This document shows, in pieces, positions 21,240 to 32,963 of a DNA stretch of 64,000 nt. Both the position numbers and the translations under genes were made by a program. How positions within the stretch are numbered: position 1 is the stretch's first letter; every line of letters begins with the position of its first letter. The stretch spans positions 62,001 through 126,000 of the forward strand of contig JAAVTG010000531.1 in NCBI GenBank assembly GCA_011947345.1. The letters are read 5' to 3'. Under the pieces are notes generated by a model. That model had not been told where the DNA came from and ran no database searches. It worked only from the letters and a program-made list of their open reading frames with translations. The DNA is from Phytophthora quininea. Its lineage: Eukaryota; Oomycota; Peronosporomycetes; Peronosporales; Peronosporaceae.

Positions 21240-22916
21240 CTACCATTTGAACCAGTCAACTGGCAGTGTGTAAGCTCCATCTTGACCAAGCCCAAAGGTG
21301 CGGTCAATGCAAATACGTCGGCCTTGTGTATATGTGTCTAGAAACCGGACCATTTCGTGCGGAAGCGAGCCCTTAACTCCTTGTGGGGTCATTCCGACCA
21401 CAGTCTTGAGCAGCTCTTCACAAGCAACGATGGCGTCCGCAACTGGAATCCCTTCAGCATGAGTGATGCTTTTCACGTGCATGGCGTCCGCGCATCGAGC
21501 GGAAATATATGTAAACGCCTCAAGGTTGGCGTTGTGTGTGTCCTGCTGGCGCTTAATCTGTGTGCGATTTTGGCCGAGGAAGTGGATAGCTTCTTGTAGC
21601 GACGTTGAGAATGGCGCTCTCACTTGTCCAGTTTCGAGGATCGTCCAATCATACGAACCATCTTCAACGACAAGATCAAATTTCTCCAGCAGTCCTTCAT
21701 GGTATTCTTCAGCGACGCTGCCTTGCCGCATACTTTGCAAGAATGTCCGGTATCCCAGAGCAGAGCAGGTGTATCCTCTCGTGATGTGGGCTTCTCCCAA
21801 CGAAGCAGTTGCATCCGCCTGCAATGTGGCAAGGCTCTTTCGCGCTGCCCTCATGAATGTAACCATATTATCGTCAATACTCTCCAAAACTTGCACCCAC
21901 TGTACAGGAACGTCGGCTGGATTAAGCCCGATCCGATACTCGTTGCTAAAATCGATTCCCGACGGATTGGCGCTGCAGAAACATCAAATTATCTTCGCAG
22001 TCAGCACCAGTCACCACTGATCTTTTGGCAGCAAACCTATTTACCTGATATCGATGGTAGCGCCGTGCAAAAATTCTTTCGGGGTGAATATACCTTCCTT
22101 GTTTACTCGCGTGTATTTCCGCAGAGTCTTCAAAAGAATCATGATTGTCGTATTCAGATGCAGAGAGCCCCACCCGCACGAGCACAGAACGTCTTCAAGA
22201 CCGAGCTCTCGCTTCAACGTGCGCTTGACCGACTCGATCGACTGCCACGCGATCTCTCGCTGCTTCTGAACCGCAATCGTCTCCTCTTCGCGCATAAATT
22301 CCAGCAGCGCCTTTAATGTATGGATGGGCTTCTTCCGTCTCCTAGACGCTGCTGCTGCGTCTGCCTTGGCGTACATTTCTGCCATTGTGAACCCTCCAAA
22401 GTCCATCCCGCTTGGGTGTCTGTGCTGGCCCCGTTGCCCATTTCCACGGTATTTTCCTGACCGATGACTGCGACGCTGCTTATTATTTTCTCTAGCAGAC
22501 GACACATTCTCTTCTGTCTCCGTTTCCTCCATAACCACTCCACACTCCCTCAGAATGGCAATCATTTTACTCTCGATATTGTGTGCCAACTCCAAAGGGA
22601 ACCGTTTGAGCTGCTTCGCTTGTTCTTCCTCTTGCTCATTGCCATTTAGTACTGGGATCAGCACACTGACAAACACCTGCCAATACATAGTAAACAGCAT
22701 TAGAAATAATGTAAATTGCACATGCATATTCGAATTTCTAGGGAGATACTTTTCTTTGGGCCTGCTGTACGTCGTCGCCGCGTGGCGGTCGTCCATGAAC
22801 TGGTTCAGCAGCTTGACCGAGTGCAGGTTCTCGTCATGCACGGCCGGCAGGTTGCGGAAGTGATCCGGGTGCACGCGCAGCAGGAACTGCTTGAGCGCTG
22901 CCGAGCGCTTGGCCAT
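21240..22916 (-). CDS. TCAIM-like protein (DUF4460 and DUF4461)
   Basis: Two exons, 22916-22045 and 21972-21240, joined in frame (535 codons). The N terminus from the ATG at 22916 carries the J-domain-like DUF4460 pattern FLLRVHPDHFRNLPAVHDEN followed by SVKLLNQFMDD. The middle is a basic coiled stretch. The second half, after the splice that yields ATIDISANPSGIDFSNEYR, fits DUF4461 (YRIGLNPADVPVQW, LVVEDGSYDWTIL, DTYTQGRR). In animals this architecture is TCAIM, a mitochondrial protein linked to oxoglutarate dehydrogenase turnover; transferring that role is inference. The stretch encoded at about 22775-22682 reads like a retained intron (T-rich, ending ttggcag) but leaves the frame open. The N-terminal presequence, if any, must lie upstream of 22916. 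Confidence 0.75.
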
Positions 22917-23200
22917 CACCGTCAAGCGACAGGAAAAAAACGATTTTTGAGTGGTACCAACATGGTACCTGGCGCGGACCCCGGAACCCTCTTGGATAAA
23001 GTATACCGGACGTTCAACTTGCTCAACAGGCAGAGACCGGACGTCAGCCGCGGGCTCTGCGGTTTTGTATGGCGCACCCCTCCCCTGCGTGGCGAGTGGG
23101 CGGTTGTGGTCGCGCGCCCACTTCAGATCCGCAAGCTCGGGGCCAGTCTGCGATTCCAACGGTGGAGCCCAAGAACGCGTCTAACTCTTCGTACAACAAG

Positions 23201-24287
23201 ATGCTGTCGACTGCTCGCTCGCTGCAGAAGCCCGTGGTGGCCACGGGCCTGCGCGCCTTCTCCGTGCCTGCCTACAACCCGGACCTCAAGTCCCAGGCGG
23301 CCAAGCCCAAGGTGCGTCGCTTTATTAACAGAGAGAGAGAGAGAGAGAGCTCTTCTTAGCCTTACGTTTCTTGTGTTTTGCAGAACATCAAGTACTTTAA
23401 GATCTACCGTTGGGATCCCGAGACCAAGGAGAAGCCCTACCAGTGCACATACCCCATCGATCTGGACGAGTACGAGCAGCTTTAGACCACAATACGAGGG
23501 TGTCAATATTGAACGGGACGTTGTGGTGTCTGTAGATGTGGCCCCATGGTGCTGGACGCACTCATCAAGATCAAGAACGAGCAGGACCCGACGCTCACCT
23601 TCCGCCGGTGCGTCCGCTTGGCTGGACAATCACTAGAGACCTGGAGACTGACTCATTGTTGCCTTTGCGCAGCTCCTGCCGTGAGGGCATCTGCGGCTCG
23701 TGCGCCATGAACATCGACGGCGGCAACACGCTGGCGTGTCTGAGCCCCATCAAGAAGAACCAGGACGTGTCCAAGATCTACCCGCTGCCGCACATGTTCG
23801 TGCTGCGCGACCTGGTGCCCGACATGAACAACTTCTACGACCAGTACACGTCCATCAAGCCGTGGCTGCACTCGGACGCCCCCAGCGACGTCAACGTGGA
23901 GCACTTGCAGTCCATCGAGGATCGCAAGAAGCTCGACGGCATGTACGAGTGCATCCTCTGCGCCTGCTGCAGCACGTCGTGTCCCAGCTACTGGTGGAAC
24001 CCGGACAAGTACCTCGGCCCGGCTGGTGCGTTTTTGTGAAGGTCTCTGTGGTCTTGAGTGTATTGGTAGCTGACAATGTTCGTCGCTTTGCAGTGTTGAT
24101 GCAGGCGTTCCGTTGGATCGAGGACTCGCGCGATGACAAGACGGAGGAGCGTCTGCGCCAGCTGGACGACTCGTTCAAGCTGTACAAGTGCCACACCATC
24201 ATGAACTGCACGCGCACATGTCCGAAGGGCCTGAACCCGGCGCAGGCCATCGGCAAGATCAAGAGCCGCCTCGCAAGCATGCACTAA
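23201..24287 (+). CDS. Succinate dehydrogenase iron-sulfur subunit (SDHB)
   Basis: Complex II subunit passing electrons from FAD to ubiquinone through three Fe-S clusters, on the matrix side of the inner membrane. Five exons: 23201-23311, 23384-23469, 23536-23607, 23673-24025 and 24094-24287, totalling 272 codons with no frame break. The first exon is a mitochondrial presequence ([20 protein letters not shown]). The 2Fe-2S ligands are in [10 protein letters not shown] and the later cysteine of NTLAC. The other clusters use [15 protein letters not shown] and [14 protein letters not shown]. The third exon begins at an acceptor that restores [11 protein letters not shown]. The gene is divergent from the TCAIM-like gene, with 284 bp between start codons. 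Intron 1 contains a GA microsatellite. Identity is certain. Confidence 0.98.
23331..23349 (+). repeat. (GA)n microsatellite in SDHB intron 1
   Basis: An uninterrupted run of alternating G and A, about nine units long, lies inside the first SDHB intron, shortly before the acceptor at 23383. Length variation here would not change the protein. Confidence 0.9.
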
Positions 24288-24896
24288 ACGATCTTTAGCG
24301 ACGCTAGCGCAGACGGTGAGCGGCATGTTTGAGCAAGCAATGGGTGTCATAAACAGCAGCTCTGCATGCCTGGCCTGCCCCACAGAAAGAAGCTGCACGT
24401 GAGGCCACCCGATCGTAGTGATGGTCCAGGTGAGCAACAAATTGAGAAACAAAATACACGCAAAACAGTGAAAAGCAACCGGCATGTTACCTTCCTTAGC
24501 GTTTAACGCTTCCTCTGAGTCACAGGCTGTGACGCGGCGGTGTTGGTCGAGGGAATTCATGCTCTTTGCACGATGTGGCTTGTCGATGCTCGACGTGGAG
24601 GCAATCAATGTGATGAGGTGAACTGCGAGCCACGCAAGAAACCAAGAAAAGCAACATGGGGCGTGTGTTCACGTCGGCGACAGGTCTATTGGCTGGTCGA
24701 GCGCGACACCAACACCTCGGCAAGTCGTCATCTAAAAAATCGCCTCCTCTCGACATTCACTTCAAACCAAACTACACCGGAGAGGAGGAAAACTAAGGAA
24801 ATAAAAGCAGGTCGTAGCGAGGTCGCCGCCTCCGCCCCAGGGTTAGTCCAGCTCGCGAAATTGATCGTACATTACTGCTACAGCTGGCCGCCCTCT
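24288..24896. other. Convergent intergenic region
   Basis: Spacer between the ends of SDHB (plus) and the PDZ scaffold gene (minus). It should carry both terminators. Short frames on both strands look non-coding and no repeat is evident. Confidence 0.5.
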
Positions 24897-27800
24897 TCAT
24901 ACCGACGCGCTCACGCGCTGGCTCACGAACGCCGGTCCGTGTCGAATCTTCAACAGAGTCGTTTTCGAACACGTCTTGAGAAAGTTCACAGTCTTCTTCA
25001 CCCCCATGGTCGAGGTGTTGCGGCCGTTGATCTCAATAATCACATCGCCCACACAGATATGCCGCAATAGCTCGCAGCACGGCTCCTGGCACACGTCGGT
25101 CACCAGGGGATACGTACCCTTGGCGAAGCGAACCTCCTTCAACTGCAGACCGATACTCCGGTTTTCTTTCCACTTGACCAGATACGTCGTGCTGTCTGGG
25201 GTGTCTGCCATCGTCAGTTTGGGCTTCGGTCTGCCGCGCACTTGGACCGTCGTGTTGACAGCATTCGGAGCGACAAGTGGCACAGTCAGCGCCTCGACCT
25301 CAGTGAGTGCAGGAAGCTTCTTCACTCCACGAGGAGTCTTCCCCTTCTTCTTGTACTTGGCCAAGTTGGCAGTCAGCGACGCTTTGCTCATCCGGGGCGA
25401 GCTCACTAGATCCAGCTTGTTGTCTTTGCTAGAATCCTCAATCATGATCTCACTCTCTACACCGTCAATGTCGCTCGACATGTCAGGATCGCTGGCAAAC
25501 TCGTCAGATGCATCAGCAAAGTCAACTTTGCTGGACTCCAAGTTAGTAACTACCGTCAAGTTCGCATGAGGAGATGGCGATAGTTCGTGAGGCGAAGAAC
25601 TAGCGTGGTCTTGTTGAGGAGTCTTCGAGTGATACGGCTCTGACTCAGCTTCAGTGTCAAGATCCCACGGGTTGGAACTCTCCTCGCCGTGTGCGTTATC
25701 CTCCACGACTTCTGCTTGTGCGTCCGATTCTTCCACAGCAATCCCCTCCGCTACGTCGGCCAGTGCACCAATTTCCACATCATCTTCGGTCCCACTACTC
25801 GAACTATTCATGGGTGACGATGTCGATGCCAGCTCCACGTCTTCGGCAAGTTCAGCCTCCTAGTTCAGCCTCCTCAGCCTCTTGTGCTAGCTCAACGTCT
25901 TCTGCAAGCTCAGACTCTTCGGCAGGTTTAATCTTTTCTACAAGCCCCACCAGCTTTGCATCTTCGACATCCTCAACTTCATCGACCAGTTCAGCCTCTT
26001 CGGCCTCCACATCGGCACTCGGAGACAAAGGGACGCCGATGTCCACGTCTTCATCCGTCTCAATCGCCGTAACCTTGCTACTTGGCGATGACGTATACGT
26101 TCCGGCAAATCCCACGGCTCGGTAGGAGAGAGATGTGTAGCTTTACTGACCGGAGATAGCACAGGGTTTGCTTCGACTGGGGTCTGCCTTTGCTCCTCGC
26201 TGCTATTGCGACTTCGTCTTCCTTGCGAAGATCTAGACAGCACTGGTTCCGGCTCTTCCTTTTCAGAAATAAGCACGTCTGAAGATTGTTGATAGCTTTC
26301 AGCAGCTTCCTCGTCGTCACTGTCACTGTCATCATCAATCGCAATGGGCGACGACGGTGCAATTGGTTCCACAATTTCCTCAGCAGCCCCTGATACCAGA
26401 GGAGATACCAATGAAGCCAACGGTGAACTGCTGACATTTGGGGAAGTACCAACTCCTGGCGAGTTAGGCTTGGGAGAAATATCAAACTTCGGAGAAACGT
26501 CAAACTTCGGAGAAGGCTCCGCCGTAGGAGGGCTGCGCGATATCGGCGACGCACTCGCTCTTGGAGAAGCTTCATGGTTGATTCGCGGGGATGGCTCCAG
26601 CGCTTCTTTCTGTTTAGATTTCCTGTGGTCACCATTCGATACAGGAGAGCTTGCAGGAGGCGAGCGAGAGTGCACCTTATCTGCGTGACGGTGCTCACGA
26701 CGGTGCAGTTCTGAGCCCATCCGTACTTGAGGTGAAGGCGGAAGCGGGGGTGGAGTCGATGCTCGTTTTACGGTTGGACTTGGTGTATGATTCCGATGTG
26801 GCGTGGTGCTTTCAGAAGAAGATGGAGCAGTGTCCACAGTAACCGAGGGAGTGCGATTTCTAGAAGGCATATCTTGGTGACGACGCTGATGTTCTTGGAG
26901 TTTCAGCTGTTGCCGTTGTTGCTCATGCAGTTTCTGCTGCTGAATCTGCTGCTGTCGCTCCATCTCCAGTAATTGCTGCCGTTGCTGGTCATTGCTCTGC
27001 TGTTGGTGTGGCACCTGATCATGACGTTGCTGCTGCTGATCGCCCTGCTTTACAATGACCACCTGGTCGTTTGGCTGTCTTCGCCTGAACACTAGCCGTA
27101 CAGGTTTGTTCATCTGCTGCAGTCGCCCAAAGAACGCCTCAAAAGTGTAGTCTGCCGAGCGAATGCCGTTGGCAGACACCAGCGTGTCGTTTATAGCAAC
27201 AGCTTGCCGCACCACAGGGTTTGCACTAGGTGTGGACCTCGTCACCACGGGGAGATTGGTCGCTCGGTCCTCCCCAAAGAACAGACCTAACGCGCCTGTC
27301 TCCCAGTACACTTGATATTCATGCTTCCCAAGAGGCGAGTTCGAGCGTGGCGCTGAGCTGTTTCCCAGCGCCTCTCTCGGCGAGACTTGGTGGTCTCTTC
27401 CGCTGGGCACTCGTCTGGTATTGGACGCCGCACTCATTCCCATGCCCCGGGACCCACACTGCCCCCAAACTCGAGTCCTTGCCTGACGAGGCCTTCCAGA
27501 ACGCGCCTCTCGTGGCCTTGGGCGGTTTCTGGTCCTTCTGCGGCACTGAGTTGGCTCTCTGGAATTTCCCGCTCGGGTCTTCCTCGTGAGGTAGTGTGGG
27601 GGTCTGTCTGCCGTAGTGGCTGTTAGCGTTGGTGGAACTGCTTCGAGGGGCGCCGAACAACTGCGAGGCCTCGTCCTCGTCGGACGACGGCGTGCTGGCC
27701 GACACGCGCTCGAACCGCAGCAGCACGGGCTTCTTCATGGTGGCCAGGATCTTGAAAAAGTCCGAGAACGAGTGGTCCCTCGAGCGCACCACGTTGACGA

Positions 27801-28117
27801 ACTTGAGGATGTCTCCCTGGCTGACGGCGGGGAGATGCACGACTCGGTGGCCTTGGACACGTACGGAATGCCGTCCTTCTCCGACTCCAGGAAGATAACG
27901 CCCAGCACGCCGCGCTCCCACAGCACCTCGTACTCGTTCTCGCCCAGCGGCGGCAGCTTGTCGCGGATCTTGTCGGCCCACGTGGTACGGCGCAGGATGC
28001 CACCGCCGCTGCTCCCCGTCCCGGGGACGACCCGCTGGGCCCGTGCGTGGACGACGCCGACTTGCTCGAGCCGAAGAGGGGACCGCCGCGGAAGTTCTTG
28101 CGGGACATCTTCTTCAT
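24897..28117 (-). CDS. Multi-PDZ scaffold protein, frame-broken
   Basis: A long protein with three PDZ-like domains. The first (about 27960-27700) contains YEVLWERGVLGVIFLE and HLPAVSQGDILKFVN. The second (about 27325-27070) contains YQVYWETGALGLFFGED and AVAINDTLVSANG. The third is near the C terminus (YLVKWKENRSIGLQLKEV, ICVGDVIIEINGRNTS). Each shows the GLGF-like loop and the helix-strand pattern that binds C-terminal peptides. Between domains 2 and 3 lie about 400 low-complexity residues: a Gln-rich coil, then repeated SPKFD-type Ser/Pro units and acidic runs. Frame changes near 28020, 27845, 27440, 26110 and 25860 separate the blocks; they continue one another logically, so I treat them as one gene. 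I start at the Met at 28117; the open frame continues upstream behind a possible acceptor near 28211. No partner can be inferred. Confidence 0.7.
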
Positions 28118-29147
28118 AGCCGACTCCGCCAGCGCCTTCGTCGTCGCCTGGTCGCCTAGCGCGGCTGCCTGCTTCCGTCTCTGGCTGTTTCCCCGGCCCG
28201 ACGACCGGACTGTGCGAAATGCTAAGTACGAAGGAAAAGAAGCAATTTGGGCCAATTGGACCTTTTGGCGTGGGAGAAAACGGGGTCTTGGTCTGCTTGC
28301 CCGAGCTGGTCTACTAACTGCTGGAAGCGCTCGACGGAGAAGCCCCCTTGTACGCTGCCCCTTGTACGCTTTACTGTAGTGCGTTACGCTCCACGTTGCA
28401 GCGCGCGCCGCTTGGAAGAGTGGGGCACAGCCTAAACGCGCTGGAACACTCCTGCCCGCGGGAGAACACCTTGGCGTTTGTATGGCAAGCACAGCACAAT
28501 GACGAGCATAGATGCGGCAGACAGGGGCTGGATCGACGTTTTTAGGGGCACTTTGTGTGGGGAAGTTACGAGGACTCTGCTAGCCAAGGCCGGCGTTGAT
28601 CGACCGCCAGAACGGGCAAGGCGTGGACGGCGAGATACCGGTAGACACGGACGGATGCAGTCGGGAGCTACTACTTCTGGCCTGGCAGCAGCGAGAGCTG
28701 TGCTCTCTGGAGACGTGGACTGCGTCCCTACATTACATTCCCAGCCGAACTCCGACGAGACGACGACGGACGATCTCCTTCAGAAGCGACGTTGAAGTGC
28801 ACAGGACACAAGCAACCACGAGGGACTTGTCTTCGAAATGAACTCGGCAGGTCTGCATCGCCGGTCGAATATCTTGAAAAAAGAGTTCGGAGTGGGCGTT
28901 CAGTCCACTGCTCGTGCCTCTTCATGTGCACAGTGCAGTTGCGGCCTTCACCACGAAAGCGCTGGGTAGTCCGCTGCTGAACGACGGAAGACTGCGCTTT
29001 CGTTATGCTGGACGCCCCTGAACGAAACCGCAGAACCGCTCTGCCTGACCGTTGACGGCGTCCCGACTTGAGGCTGCCGTTGGCACTTTTCGGGCCAGTT
29101 GCGAAAACGCTAGAAATCTCTGAAGTCGTTGGTGAACGCCGCCGACA
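28118..29147. other. Divergent upstream region
   Basis: About 1 kb between the PDZ gene and the pseudokinase gene. The part next to 28118 probably includes a 5' exon or intron of the PDZ gene (coding-like residues and a cgcacag acceptor near 28211). The rest should hold two promoters. No other gene or repeat is visible. Confidence 0.45.
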
Positions 29148-31227
29148 ATGCGGCGCTCTGAACGCTCGACCCCGCGCGCGTTGCTCGTGCTGGTACCGCT
29201 GGTGCTGGTGCGCGTCGCAGTGGCCCAGAGCTTTGTGAATCTGACAGTGTCGTCGCGACTGGCCAAGCTCGCCTCTTTCGGCATCGACTCGCCCGGTCTC
29301 CAGCTCATATCGACACTACCAGTGGAGATTCGCTATTTGTTGACTTCGAACGGTTTATCATGGAGCGATCTGGGAGGGACATTGCAGCGACTTGTGCTCT
29401 GGGACGCAGGATATGTTGTCACGTCAAGCAATACCACGCGCGAGGTGAAAGTCAAGTGTGATCTAGGAATGGACGATATTGTGGTCTCCTACGACGAGTT
29501 CTACCAGCTCAACAACTGCCCAACGATTTCCTGTACAGACTCAGCAGACGGCGCAAACGTCCGGCGAGGAACCGTATGCGCGGATGACCAAATCAAGAAC
29601 GCAGCAAAATGCGCTGTCATCGTGTCGAAAGCGGAAGTGACGGCGGCGTCGGTCAACGTGGAAACCAACATGATTTGGGGAGAGGAAGGCAACAACACCG
29701 ACGTCCCGCTGCCAACCGTACTACGTCACTCTTTGAAATCCTTTGTCATCACGTTGCAACCAACAAGTAGCGGCAATGGTGGTTGTCCTCAACAACTTGG
29801 TCTCGTGATACCTTGCACAACGATTTTATCTGCGGATGCGAGCGTTAACAGCAGTGGATGGTGTCCTCCACGCAAATCTGGCGTCGTCACAGGCTTGTTG
29901 AAGGATCTTGTGGAGTACCGACAGGAACAAGAAGATCAAGCCAATGCAGACGATGCTGGGAGCTCAGCTTCCGGACTCTCACTTGCTATCTGGGCTATTG
30001 GTGCAGCCCTGGGAATCATCCTTTGCATTATCGGGTTCTTGTACCATCGCCGGCTTCGTAACCAGCGCAAATACCCGATCAACAAATGCGCCATTCTGGA
30101 GAAATCCCCCACGGCTTGGCGTCGTTCGACTCTAACGACATGTTCTTCGTTGAAACGAACAATAGTCAAGATAAAACAGGGTCCATGTCGGCAGACTTAT
30201 CCGACCTCGAGGCTGAAATCGAAGTAGAAATGCACAAGATAGATGTGGTTGAAGATGAAGCTGAGAAGAACGAAGTTGATTATTCAGACGCTCTGGGAGC
30301 CTCGCAAGTGTTACTGCTGTTCCAGAACGACCCAGCAGTGCTCGAAAAGCGTGTTCCTATCATTGATGTCGGTGGAGACAAAGTGTTATCTCGGAGGAAG
30401 GATAAATCTGCGACCGAAGTACTTGTCGGATGTCTGGGGCCACGCGAAGTTGTTCTCAAGCGAATACGCTCGTCCAGACGCAACGACACTCGTGCGGTAG
30501 AACGTCTAGCACGGGAAATTCGGATGACAATCAGTTTGGAACACACCAATATCGCTCGTCTCGTGGGTACTGCTTGGAATTCTTTCCAGAACCTCGTAGC
30601 GATTTGGGAACTTCAAAGTGGAGGCGACTTACGACTTGCTCTTCATAGCGGGAAGAAATCTCAACATTGGACTTGGGCGTACGAGAAACTCGAAATTGCC
30701 ACAGGTGTGATTCGGGGTCTGGTTTACCTGCACACACGTTCGCCACCAATAGTCCATGGAGCCATTGAGCCAGGCCATATTCTGCTAGATGCTGGGACGT
30801 GTGAGCCAGCGCTGTGTGGGTTTGGCAATTGTGCGGAACGAGCTTCTATCAGCACCCCGAGGAATCTCCAAGCGAGTGCGGTGTTTGGAGTAGTCCGGAG
30901 GTGCTCGCCAAGAAAAACTTCTCCGATAAAGCCGATGTGTACTCATTTGGAGTGATACTGGTTGCACTTGATACTAGCTCACTTCTAACAGGAGTCTCCG
31001 GCGAAGATTTACTAGAGCACCTCACACCAGAGTGTCCTGAAGCAATTCGTCAAATAGCGCGCGATTGTCTCCAAAACGACCCCAAAGCCCGACCGATGTC
31101 AGAGAGCATCCTTCGCCGTGTCGAAGATATCCGTTCTTCACGCGGATATCGAAAGACCCACCTACAACAGGCTATGGACGGCGAGGACGACAACGACAAC
31201 GAAGAAGAAGCATTGTTTTGTCTATAG
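29148..31227 (+). CDS. Receptor-like TKL-family pseudokinase
   Basis: Single-pass membrane protein. The ATG at 29148 starts a signal peptide (LLVLVPLVLVRVAVA), followed by an ectodomain of about 250 residues with many cysteines and N-glycosylation sites (NLT, NTT). A membrane helix near residue 285 (AIWAIGAALGIILCIIGFL) precedes a basic stop-transfer. After a break at the C run near 30109 (fixed by one C) the cytosolic part has an acidic segment and a kinase domain: VVLKRI keeps the ATP lysine, IVHGAIEPGHILLD replaces HRD and the Mg-binding Asn, and CGFGN replaces DFG. After a second break near 30855, SSPEVL and DVYSFGVIL are normal. With catalytic Asp, Asn and DFG-Asp all missing in unbroken sequence, it should be a signalling pseudokinase. 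Oomycetes have large TKL families; the ligand is unknown. Confidence 0.82.
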
Positions 31228-31323
31228 AGTGAGAACATATTGCAAGAAACGGATGCAAAAAATATTGGTATGTTCACCTTTTACCTCGCCATCTATCCGA
31301 ACGACTATTAGATGAAGACCGCT

Positions 31324-32754
31324 CTACAAGTCCGAGAAAAACTTCTCGTTCGCTGTAGGGAGAGCCCGACGACCGCCAGCTGCATCATCCATATCGGAGT
31401 CATCGCTGTCGCTATCTGCATCTTGCATCTCGGCATCCAATGACAGGCCTGGAGCCTTCTCTTCGTTTTCGTCTGCACCGTCGTCCTCTCCATCGTCCTC
31501 CTCGAAAAGATAGCCAACGTCCCAAAAGTGAACCTTGTTTGTGTGCGAAACGCTGCCAATAATCTTCTTGTCGCGCGAGAACTTGAGGCTTTCCACAGGG
31601 AAGTCTTCGTGGTCACCAATTAAACCTAGAAGCTTGTTCGGGTGCAGTTGCACCACGCTGTATAAAGCAAGCCACCGCAATTGTTAGTTCCACACTTTAA
31701 ACTCGACACAAAACAGCGAAGCGTACCGAACGATGCCATCGCTAGAGCCCGTGAGAACCGTGTCCTCATCCACCTTGAGAATGGCTTCGACGGACTCCGG
31801 ATGTCCTGGGAAACGGTCCGACATATCTCCCCACGTGCCCCAACTAAAGATCACGAGCACGCCATCCTGCGAGCCGCACACAATTTTGCGCCCATTCTTA
31901 ATCACTGCCACCGACAAAAGCTCGTCGTCCAGCTCGTCACTTTTGCCCGCCAAAACATTCTTGCGCAGGTCGTAAGCGGACAGACGTCCGTCTCCACTCG
32001 TAGCCAGTAGGTGGTCCTGTGCCGGGTTCGTTGCAAACCCAGAAATGTAGTCCTACAACGCAATAAAAATAGTAAATGTCAGCAGGATGCGAACACAAAG
32101 CGAACAAGTCACTTTTCAGAAACCTCACCGTGTGCTCCTTAAATTCCGACAGACATCGGTGCTGCCGTGTGTCCCAAATCTTAATGCAGCCCTGGTCGTC
32201 ACCACTGGCAAAAACATTTACCGACAGCTCGTGCAGTCGGTTCACTGGGTTCCTACTCAGCACCCACAGTTAGTCTCGTCCTGCACAACCTCATCTTTGA
32301 TCATATCGTACTCGTGCGCTCGCATCTCCGCCCACGTCGGGTTTCCCAGCGTATCAAATGCACGAATGGACTTGTCCGCAGAAGCCGTGTAGAGAGCTAG
32401 AAACACAGCAACCAGCCAATCGTCAGCAAACAACGCTCAGCATTGAAATTGAAGCCAGGTTCTACTCACTTTGTCCGTCAGGAGCAAACAGCAGCGCACG
32501 CACTGCTTCTTTGTGGTGCTTCAACTCCAACACTTTACTATTGGCTTGCTCCGAGTACTTGTAGCTGTAGTAGCATTGCAATGTCAAGACCCAGCCAGGC
32601 TTTGATGGTCAATGGATTGACGACGCTCTTACACTTGCACGACGCCGTCGATGGAGCCGAGCGCCACCATGTCAGCGATCGGGTGGAAGTCGATGTCGAA
32701 TACCTGGCTGTCGCAGTAGATCTCATCGGGCGTGTGGTCGTCCAGGTCACCCAT
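31324..32754 (-). CDS. WD40 protein WDR55 (ribosome biogenesis)
   Basis: Nucleolar seven-bladed WD40 protein needed for rRNA processing (known for WDR55 and its yeast counterpart). Exons: 32754-32633, 32564-32470, 32396-32129, 32052-31727 and 31657-31324, all with good splice sites. The sum is one base short of a full frame; the loss is in exon 3, near 32265, between DEVVQDETN and LSRNPVNRL. The WDR55-type sequence includes VFDIDFHPIADMVALGSIDG, FASGDDQGCIKIWDTR, LATSGDGRLSAYDLR, KIVCGSQDGVLVIFSWG, DRFPGHPESVEAI and VLTGSSDGIVR. The tail is acidic (about 45 residues), as in the family. A short upstream frame (MALFTKPAVTNMKKFLG) ends before the chosen ATG and could be a separate leader. Confidence 0.93.
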
Positions 32755-32963
32755 GCTGCGGCTCGTACGCGGGTGCTCTAAGCCAATTTATGACTGGCCC
32801 AGGAATTTCTTCATATTAGTGACAGCTGGTTTCGTGAACAGTGCCATTTTTTACTAGCAAAACATGTGAATAAAATTGTTATCGAGATTTTTTTATTGTT
32901 GGCTATGGCTGATGATGACGATGCATCTAAATAAGAGCTAGCTACATCCTCTTCAGGTGCGTC

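Noticed and set aside
22041..23159. Extending the TCAIM-like gene upstream to 23159
   Set aside because: The extra residues start without an ATG, run into the SDHB promoter and show no family similarity; the Met at 22916 begins just before the conserved domain.
23331..23349. GA run as a CRISPR or satellite signal
   Set aside because: It is a single short dinucleotide microsatellite inside an SDHB intron.
29148..29230. Secreted RXLR effector
   Set aside because: There is a signal peptide, but no RXLR-dEER follows and a membrane helix and kinase-like domain come later, so this is a receptor-like protein. No other RXLR or Crinkler candidate was seen in the window.
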